In this document: positions 43,985-64,000 of the stretch, piece by piece | Layout of the letters: every line of letters begins with the position of its first letter | Position numbering within the stretch: the stretch's first letter is position 1 | Assembly (NCBI GenBank): GCA_963693365.1 | Contig: CAVNZM010000010.1 | Coordinates: 3,224,001 to 3,288,000 of the forward strand | Reading direction: 5' to 3' | Source: Amoebidium appalachense | Taxonomy: Eukaryota; Ichthyosporea | DNA: 64,000 bases | Translations under genes and position numbers: made by a program | The notes under the pieces: model-generated | Seen by the model: only the letters and a program-made list of their open reading frames with translations | Told to the model about the DNA's origin: nothing | The model's database searches: none

Positions 43985-45584
43985 TATTTATTTAAAAAAA
44001 GGCAGGTGATTAAGGTAGCTAAGTTGGCAAAAATGTGTCAGGTAGAGCAGGATTTAGTTTATCATTGTTCTGGGCCAGACGGACACCGAGTTTGGGTCCC
44101 GACGGCACTTGTGCCTGAGGGTTTGCATATGGTGCATGAGCATCCCATGGCTGGTCATTTAGGTGTAGATTGGACGTTGCTTCGTGTTAATCGTTCGTAT
44201 TTTTTGCCGGGTATGAGTAGGGAGGTGAGGGATTACTGTGTTGTCATGCATGCATTGTCAGGAAAGGAATGAGAGTCCCCACTCTCGGTCTCGACCGTCG
44301 TTTATTAGGGATTCTAATGTTCGTATGTTTAAACGGGTAGCAGTGGATGTGGTTGGTCCTTTTTATTCTACGGTTTCAATTGAGGGTAACACTGTTCTTG
44401 TTACCGTCACCGATGTTGGCCACTCGTTGGGTTGAAGTTTTTCCTCTCCCCTCTGCTAATGCCATTTTGTTTGCTCGTATTTTTGTGGATGAAATTTGTC
44501 TTAGGTTTGGTTGTCCTCGTGTTTTGTTAACGGATAGGAGTAGTGTGTTTTTAAATCAGTTGGTGTCGGAGGTTTGTAAAATTTAAGGGTAGCCCATATC
44601 ACTACGTCTGCATATCACCCTCAAGCAAATGCCATCTCTGAACGTGTGCATGCAGTGTTTCAGAAGTCCTTTGGCAAAATGGTTGATGTGGAGGCTAATG
44701 ATTGGGATCATATGTCTAGGTTTATTGCTCATTCGTATAATTCTACCCCTCATGCTGTGACTGGTTTCTCTCCGTTTTATTTGGTCTATGGGCAGGAGGC
44801 TATTAGTTTGTTAGATACGGCACTTTTGCCGATGGGGGGGACTGACAGACTAACTTATCCCCACTGGACTGAGTTCCGGGAGCAGCTACTAACCCGGGCC
44901 CGGGCTGCACGTGATGCAGCTCTGGCCCGTACACAGCAGGCACAGGCACGTGCAGACGTGTCCACACGTCCGTTACGTGAATCTGCCAAGGGTACTTTAG
45001 TTTTGATTAGGGATCATACTAGGAAAAAGAGATATAAGCAGGAGCAGGAAGGTAAGGGTGAAGGTGAAGGTCTTCGTAAGTATGGTAAGAAATGGTTGCC
45101 TCTTTTCATTGGTCCGTATAAAATAGTGGCTAGGTTAGGTCCGACGGAATATAAGGTGCAGAGGTTAGATAATGAGAGTGATGTTAGATATTATAATGTA
45201 GATGATATAAAGGAATATTATGATAGGGCCCTTAGGGTAAAACGGCCGGAGGGCCGTCGAGTGTTAGATGCATTCACCCCTGACTATGACGGGTCGGTGG
45301 ATGTATCGGAGGCTGCAGTAGATAAAATTATGGATAAAAAGGTTATCGAAGGCAAGGGAGGTAAGGTAAATCATTATTTTATTCGTTTTGAGGGAGGTTA
45401 TCAGGAAGATCAGTGGTTGCCTGAGTTTCATTTGGATTGCCCGTTTTCTATTCGTGCTTATGAGGCTAGGTTAGTGCAGAGGGAGTTGCCTAGTGCTCCC
45501 TCTAGGCCGAAGAGAGTTATTCCTCAGTTTAATCGTGGTTTGAAAAAGTCGGTGAGGGAGGGCCGGGGGCCGGGGGGGGAGTGA
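43985..45584 (+). pseudogene. pol: Integrase with C-terminal chromodomain of the LTR element (broken)
   Basis: Order: zinc-binding H-x-HP-x-AGHLG (about 44126-44165) and CMHCQ (44247-44261); core with VAVDVVG (first Asp, about 44340), LTDRSSVF (second Asp, about 44530) and YHPQANAISERVH (Glu, about 44617-44655); then a GPYKIV-type module (about 45110) and a chromodomain. Frame changes occur near 44240, 44420 and 44585. From about 44590 to TGA 45582-45584 the frame is intact. Confidence 0.92.
45285..45480 (+). other. Chromodomain at the integrase C-terminus
   Basis: VDVSEAAVDKIMDKKVIEG, then YFIRFEGGYQEDQWLPEFHL matches the chromodomain pattern (E-x-I-x-K-x2, Y-x-V-x-F/W-x-G, W-x-P). In chromoviruses this domain directs integration towards modified histones in heterochromatin. 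Insertion of this copy within repeats fits that, but one copy proves nothing. Confidence 0.85.
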
Positions 45585-45866
45585 TGCAAATACACGTAGA
45601 CACACGGGGGGAGGGGGAGGGGGGGGGGGGGGGGAGACCGAGGGAGGAGTGTGGACGTAGTCGTAGGAATTTAATTTATTATCATAGGTGTCTCCGTAGG
45701 TATCAAGCTTATGGTGTAGATTAATTTATTATTTTCTTCGTAATTTATTCAATTTAATTTTTTTTGGGAGACTGATTAGTCTATGTCTTTTTCGGGGGTG
45801 TTAGGTGTAATGTGACTGAGGTGGGACTCAGCTTTTCCGGGGGCCGGGGGGGGGGGGGGGGGGAGT
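45585..45866 (+). other. 3' untranslated segment and polypurine tract of the LTR element
   Basis: A G-rich tract at 45608-45635, AT-rich DNA, then a G run (45839-45863) and GAGT directly before the 3' LTR at 45867. That last run is the expected plus-strand primer. No gene is seen. Confidence 0.75.
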
Positions 45867-45920
45867 TGACATATACTAGTAATCCGTCTCAGCAGATCAG
45901 CCTAAGTCTACGATCAAGAT

Positions 45921-45952
<32 letters not shown>

Positions 45953-46589
45953 CCACAGATCATCAAGATCAAGTCCGGGGCCTCAAGATAGCTGTACAGC
46001 TGCGAGCATCTTGCTCAGGACCCCGTCAGCTGGAGCAGCCAACCAATAGAACTATAATTAGTGTGTAGGATAGATCATAGGAGGACTTTGGAATGTGATA
46101 AGTTCGGGCAGAAGCCCTTTGTAAATATTGGCAAGTTTTGATAGTGTATGCTGCCAAACGTATTTATATATTTCGGTGTATAGGAAGGAGTAGGGGGGGG
46201 GGGGGGGGAGGGGGGGGGAGGGGGGGGGATGGTATGAAATGTAGAATTAGACTCTGCGGTGCCACTAGGGGAAGGGAGAGGGGTGAGACTTAGATAATTA
46301 TATTAGTGTGAGCCGATCGACTTAGCTCGTGCAGGCGCACGATAGAGTTAGATCGGAATGTATGGAATGTGGCATCGTAGGGGGCCAGGTGATGATGATC
46401 TTGTAGGGCACGGCCTTGATGGCCTCAGTTGTGACTTAGAGCTGGATTCCGTACGGATCCCAGTCTTGCCCGTCGGAGCCTGGTCTAGAATAAACTTCAC
46501 CGTTTTCCGTACACGTTTGTTCCTTTCCGGCACTGTGTACACTTAGAAGAGTGCCGCGTCTCTTAATACACGCACGTTAGGATACGACA
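45867..46589 (+). repeat. 3' LTR (723 bp)
   Basis: It matches the 5' LTR over its whole length. The differences are a shorter G run near 45922-45950, about 15 bp missing near 46012 (LTR1 has CCTCTGCCGGCGCAGGG), and scattered substitutions. AATAAA lies at 46489-46494. It is followed by target-site copy GTTTG (46590-46594). Confidence 0.96.
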
Positions 46590-47307
46590 GTTTGCTCCAA
46601 CTAGTCATATGCATCGATGTTGACCAGACCACATTCCGCAAGAAGACATCATTACTGCTGCTTCCCAACAGGCCCCCCTCAAAACCTACCGAGGCACAGC
46701 AAGCAAGTCAGCCTCTAAAAGAGCAATGTGAGGCAGACCAAATCTGAGCTAAAAAAACAATCCCAACGGGCCCGGCCCCTAGATAACCCGGAGAAATTGC
46801 ATCTAGCTCTCTGATAAAGTGGCCTAGTTGTGGCAGGACACACAGAAAAACACAAATACAGAATGCATGCAAGCAAACCCGGTCATTGCCATACGACTGG
46901 AGGCTAAGGACTGGCAGTCACTTGGAAAGCTCCCCGACGACCAAGTAGCCGCCCCTCCACTCACGCAGCGCAGAAGTAGCTGAAGAAGTTGCAGCAGCCC
47001 ACCGCCAATAGGTCGCGTAGAAGCGTAGACAGCGTGTAGAAGTTACCATAGGTTGCAGTGGACCACCAGGCGTTGAAGAAACCACTTCTCAAGCGAGAAA
47101 CTCCGCGAAAGGGAGATGCCCCCACACTCTCACAGCAGTAGGAATACACCACTGGCAGGCCACACCACACACATGCTGCAGTCACGTTCCCCTGAGTGGG
47201 ACTCCCTCCCACCACAAAAAGAAGAAACGAAAGCCTTTATATACCTGCCATGGTGAAGAATCGGAAAAAAAAGCTGACGTGACAGCTAAGAGATCGAAGT
47301 GAAAGTG
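46590..47307 (-). mobile_element. Right part of the ~0.9-kb split insertion, with a TATATAAAGG motif
   Basis: This continues the segment interrupted at 27200. On the minus strand it starts near 47307 with CACTTTCACTTCGATC, has TATATAAAGG (47236-47245), and runs on to the A-rich tail at 27006. No long coding frame or known RNA was recognised; a frame at 47215-46961 is unsupported. It could be a retroposed transcript or a non-autonomous element. Confidence 0.4.
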
Positions 47308-50150
47308 AATGCTCTGTATCCAATCTTCCTGAAAAAAAGGAAAATCGCAATGTAGAATTCTTCCTTGAAATGAGGAAAAATGCCCTTTGGTGGAATTCTT
47401 CCTGGAAATGAGGAAAAATGCCATGTGGCCAATCTTCCTGAAAACAAGGAAAATTGCCATGTGGAATTCTTCCTTGAAATGAGGAAAAATGCCCTTGAAA
47501 CGAGGAAAAATTCCCTGTAGCCAATCTTTCTGAAAACTAGGATAATCGCCATGTGGAATTTTTCCTTGAATGTGAGAAAAAATGCCCTGTGGTGGAGCTC
47601 TTCCTTGAAATTAAAAAAAAAAAAAATGCGCTTGAGCCAATCTTCCTGAAAACAAGAACTTTTCCAGGTGGAATTATTCCTTCAGCGCTGAAGACGCAGC
47701 ATCTCCAATCTGACGAACCGGCACGAATGAGGAAAAATGCCCTATAGCCCATCTTCCTGAGGACAAGGAAAATCGCCATATGGAATACAAATTGAAAACA
47801 GGATAATTTCCCTGTAGTGGAATTCTTCCTGGAAATGAGGAAAATGCCCTATAGCCAATGTTCGTGAAAACAAGGAAATTTGCCATGTATAAATTTTCCT
47901 TGAAATGAGGAAAAATACCCTGGAACCAATATTCCTGAAAACAAGGAAAGCAACATGTGGAGTTCTTCCTTGAAATGAGGAAAAATGCCCTGTGGTGGAA
48001 TTCTTGCTTGAAATGAGGAAAAATGCGCTGTAGCCAATCTTCCTGAAAACAAGGAAAGCCACCTATGGGGATTCTTCCTTGAAATGAGGAAAAATGCCCT
48101 GTCGTGGAACTCTTCCTTGAAATGAGGAAAGATGTGCTCATAGCCAATCTTCCTGCCAGTGAAATCAAGGAAAATTGCCACGTGGAATTTTTGTTTAAAT
48201 GAGAAAAAATGCCCTGTAGCCAATCTTCTTGAAAAAAAGGAAATTGCAATGTGGAATTATTCCTTGAAAATAGGAAAAATTCCCTGTGGTGGAATTCTTC
48301 CTGGAAATGAGGGAAAATGCCCTGTTGCTAAGAAGTTCCTGAAACCAAGGAAAAAAGCCGTGTGAAAATCTTCTTTGAAATGAGGAAAAATGAAAAATCC
48401 CCTGTAGCCAATCTCCCTGAACACAAGGAAAATCGCCATGTGGAATTCTTCCTTGGAATGAGGAAAAATGCCTTGAAGCCAATCTTCCTGAATACAAGGA
48501 AAATTGCGTTGTGGAATTCTTCCTCGAAATGAGGAAAAAAGCTCCTTTGCCAATCTTCCTGAAAACAAGGAAAATCTTCATGTGGAATTCTTCCTTGAAA
48601 TGAGGAAGAATGCCCTGTGGTGGAATTCTTCCTTAAAATGAGGAAAAATGCCCTGTAGCCAATCTCCCTGGACACAAGGAAATCGCCATGTGGAATTCTT
48701 CCTTGAAATGAGGAAAAATGCACAGTGCAGCCAATCTTTCTGAAAACAAGAAAATCCCCATGTGGGATTCTTCCTTGAAAGGAGGAAAAATGCTCTATAG
48801 CCAATCTTGCTGAAAACAAGGAAAATCGCCATATGGAATTCTTCATTGAAACGAGGAAAAATGCCCTGTAGCCAATCCCCATGGAAACAAGGAAATCGCC
48901 ATGTGGAATTCTTCTTTGAAATGAGGAAAAATGCACAGTGTAGCCAATTTTTCTGAAAATAAGAAAAATCGCCACGTGGGATACTTTCTTGAAATGAGAA
49001 AAAATGCCCTATAGCCAATCTTCCTGAAAACAAGGAAAATCGCCATGTGGAATATTGAAATGAGGAAGAATACCCTGTGGTGGAATTCTTCCTTGAAATA
49101 AGGAAAAATGCCCTGTAGCCAATCTCCCTGGAAACAAGGAAATTGCCATGTGGGTTTCTTCCTTGAAATGAGGAAAAATGCCCTTTAGCCAATCTTCCGG
49201 AAAACAAGCAAAATCACCATGTGGAATTCTGCCTTGAAACGAGGAAAAATACCCTGTGGCAGAATTCTTCCTTGGAATGCAGAGAAATGCACTGTGGCAA
49301 ATCTCCCTGAAATCGCCATGTGGAATCCTTCCTTGAAATGAGGAAAAATGCCATGAAGCAAATCTTCCTGAAAATAAGGAAAATCGCCATGACACTGTGG
49401 GATTTTTCTTTGAAATGAGGAAAAATACCCTGTAGCCAATCATCCTGAAAACATGGAAAATTGCTATGTGGAATTCTTTCTTGAAGTGAGGAAAATGCCC
49501 TGTGTGAGAATTCTTCCTGGAAATGAGGAAAAATGCCCTGTAGCCAATCTTTCTACCAGGGTTTCGGGTTAGGGTTTAGGGGTTTAACCATATAGCCAAT
49601 CTTCCTGAAAATAAGGAAAATCACCATGCGAAATTCTTCCTTGAAATGGAAAAAAGGAACTGTAGCCAATATTCCTGAACACAAGCAAGATCTTCATGTT
49701 TAATTTTCCCTTGAAATAAGGAATCCTGCCCTGTGGTGGAAATCTTCCTAGAAATGAGAAAAGCCATGTAGCCAATCTTCCTAAAAACAAGGAAAATCGC
49801 CATGCGGAATTCTTCCTTGAAATGTGGAGAAATGTCCTGTAGCCAATCTTCCTAAAAACAAGGGAAAAAGCCATGTGGAATTCTTCTTTGTAATGAGGAA
49901 AAATGCCCTGTTAACGTTGTGAAATTCTTCCTTGAAATGTAGAAAAATACCCTGTAGCGAATCTTCCTGAAAACAAGGAAAATCGCCATATGGAATTCTT
50001 CCTTGAAATGAGGAAGAATGCCCTGTGGTGGTCCTTGAAATCAGGAAAAATGCCCTGTAGCCAAGTTATCCTGAAAACAAGGAAAATCGCCATGTGGAAT
50101 ATCCTTGAAATCAGGAAAAATGCCCTGTGGTGGCAACAACGTGTAGCCAC
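47308..50150 (-). repeat. Minisatellite array, right part (~40 degenerate units)
   Basis: Same unit and orientation as 26240-27005. Units vary by substitution and by the presence of the 38-bp sub-unit. It is interrupted by a telomere-like tract at 49557-49588 and ends near 50150 (TGGTGGCAACAACG). The long minus-strand frames across it (for example 48975-48328) are repeat translations. Confidence 0.93.
49557..49588 (+). repeat. Interstitial telomere-like tract
   Basis: GGGTTTC, GGGTTA, GGGTTTA and GGGGTTTA in direct succession, inserted within a minisatellite unit. It resembles degenerate TTTAGGG/TTAGGG telomere repeat. Confidence 0.6.
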
Positions 50151-50388
50151 TATGCCCATTTAGCTGCCGTCAGTGCTTGTGTGCACCATTAGCGTGGGTT
50201 CTTGCCTGCCCCACTGAGCTCCTATGACACATCGAGCCTTAGACTCAGCACGTGATACACAGCCACGAACTTCTGTGCGCTCAAGCTCATTAGCGTCCGC
50301 AACAGCCGGTGGATAATGCATTGAGCTGCTTAGCAGTGGATGTGTAGAATTCACACACCACATTTCCATTCTCCGCCCAAGTTTTCGG
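50151..50388. other. Unique spacer between minisatellite and SINE
   Basis: Ordinary-composition DNA. A short minus-strand frame (50369-50160) has no support as a gene. Confidence 0.6.
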
Positions 50389-50403
50389 GGCCAACTGCAG
50401 TTG

Positions 50404-50998
50404 TTTTTATTTTTTATTTTTTATCTATTTTCTCCCGTTTCACTCCCGGCGAGGCACTGCCTCAGGGGAGCCTACCGTCTTCCGCCTAGACACAGATCGT
50501 ACTGTATAGCACACTCATAAGTCAGGATTCTAATTGACCCCAACTGGCACTATTTTTAGTTACGCCTTATCCCACGGTTCTAGCCGCAGCAACGCTAGTG
50601 GGGAAGTGAGCACAGCTCACTTTAACAACACCAGCCGGGAGCGACCCGGGACACATACACAAACATAAAGACTTGAAAGGGAAGACCCCATGCCCAGGAC
50701 GCTGACCCGAACCGTGGCCGGTGACTCGGATTGGTCTCCCACTTGAACGTTGGGCCGGGATGCCCAAGCGGCGTGCCGTCGACGTCAGAGGGCCGGTGCT
50801 GTTCATGACGTCATGTCTTGCGGCCGGATGATAACAAATTGGTGGTGCTGCTTGACGTGGTCTGGGGTGATGGCTTCTAGGGGGCGGCCAGGCCGGTGGA
50901 CCGTCGAGGCAGAACAAAAATCGGAAGTAACCAGGATCGATCCTGCGACTTTGAGCTTGACACGTAGAGACCTTACCATTGCACCAACCCGCCCCCCA
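50404..50998 (-). mobile_element. tRNA-derived SINE, 595 bp, with perfect 15-bp target-site duplication
   Basis: GGCCAACTGCAGTTG occurs at 50389-50403 and 50999-51013, exactly flanking the element. On the minus strand the head begins TGGGGGGCGGGTTGG and carries a pol III A box TGGTGCAATGG (50976-50986) and a B box AGGATCGATCC (50934-50944), 31 bp apart as in a tRNA. The element ends in an A-rich tail of AAAAAATA-type repeats (50404-50432). The body between tRNA head and tail matches nothing I know. The minus-strand frame through it (51034-50567) is not a gene. Confidence 0.88.
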
Positions 50999-51065
50999 GG
51001 CCAACTGCAGTTGGGCAAAGGACAATAAGTGCATGTACGGGTATTTGTGTGTGTTGTGTGTGCAT

Positions 51066-51528
<463 letters not shown>

Positions 51529-51572
51529 AACCTGAAAAATGGGCCAGTCATACCGGCTGGGTTCCGGCCGTG

Positions 51573-63427
<11,855 letters not shown>

Positions 63428-63429
63428 CT

Positions 63430-63868
<439 letters not shown>

Positions 63869-64000
63869 TGTTCTTTTTCATCTGTGCATATAGAAACCGG
63901 TGAAAAGTAGGGTTTCCAATCAACAAGTTTGCTCTGTGATATCAAGGGTGACCAACCCGCTCCAGTGGGCCACATAACCGGTAGGTCTACACTGGTGTCT

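Larger units (their letters stand above)
27201..46589 (+). mobile_element. Complete 19.4-kb Ty3/gypsy chromovirus-like LTR retrotransposon
   Basis: Two direct LTRs (27201-27943 and 45867-46589) begin TGACATATAC and end GATACGACA. They are flanked by a 5-bp target duplication GTTTG (27196-27200 and 46590-46594). A G-rich polypurine tract directly precedes the 3' LTR. Domain order is gag with CCHC knuckle, protease, RT, RNase H, integrase and chromodomain, which is the Ty3/gypsy chromovirus order. About 20 substitutions plus indels separate the LTRs, so the insertion is not brand-new. Pol carries stops and frameshifts, so this copy looks inactive. The unusual length comes from about 10.9 kb of foreign DNA between protease and RT. 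Confidence 0.95.

Noticed and set aside
42189-45584. Programmed frameshifts as a normal expression strategy of pol
   Set aside because: Two nonsense codons and at least four frame changes occur inside conserved catalytic domains; decay explains them better.
46358-46546. ORFs in the LTRs (also 27717-27920)
   Set aside because: The same short frame occurs in both LTRs with different ends because of indels; these are regulatory sequences, not genes.
50934-50998. Functional tRNA gene
   Set aside because: A and B boxes are present, but the acceptor stem cannot be closed and the copy carries a SINE body, A-rich tail and target duplication.
50567-51034. 155-codon minus-strand ORF
   Set aside because: It lies wholly across the SINE head and body, including the pol III boxes.

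Overview
This is nuclear DNA of a eukaryote. Genes are split into many short exons (24-262 bp) by GT-AG introns, the standard genetic code is used, and the spacers hold an LTR retrotransposon, a tRNA-derived SINE, minisatellites and long (C)n, (G)n, (CA)n and (GT)n runs. The lineage cannot be fixed from the sequence. The gene content and a short TTTAGGG-like interstitial tract fit a protist or alga, but this is inference only.

Two conserved genes point at each other. On the + strand, 696-23726 is the 3' two-thirds or less of an RNF213 (mysterin)-type giant E3 ubiquitin ligase. It has 38 exons that join in frame into about 1,490 residues, with a RING finger, an RZ-type zinc finger and the long helical C-terminal region. 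Its 5' part lies before the window. On the - strand, 63427-51573 is the C-terminal 573 residues of REV3, the catalytic subunit of translesion DNA polymerase zeta. It has 18 exons, all in frame, with polymerase motifs A, B and C and the two C-terminal cysteine clusters. Its 5' part lies beyond the window end.

The 28 kb between the two 3' ends is a nest of repeats. From outside in: (1) a 71-bp-type minisatellite (26240-27005 and 47308-50150) interrupted within a single unit; (2) about 0.9 kb of unidentified insert (27006-27200 plus 46590-47307); (3) inside that, a complete 19.4-kb Ty3/gypsy chromovirus-like LTR retrotransposon (27201-46589, 5-bp target duplication GTTTG), with gag, protease, RT-RNase H, integrase and chromodomain, whose pol is broken by stops and frameshifts; (4) inside the retrotransposon, between protease and RT, about 10.9 kb of foreign DNA (about 31133-42023) with imperfect inverted termini. 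This last block carries AT-rich palindrome-word blocks, an unrecognised spliced minus-strand gene, a ~185-bp tandem array, a small ORF and an exact 147-bp tandem array. A SINE with a perfect 15-bp target duplication lies at 50389-51013, between the minisatellite and REV3.

Introns of both genes are enriched on the sense strand for C-runs, often starting 5-40 nt after the 5' splice site. The bias reverses with gene orientation, with exceptions. The best candidates for something new are the composite element nested in the retrotransposon with its unidentified gene, the exact 147-bp array, and the C-run architecture of the introns.
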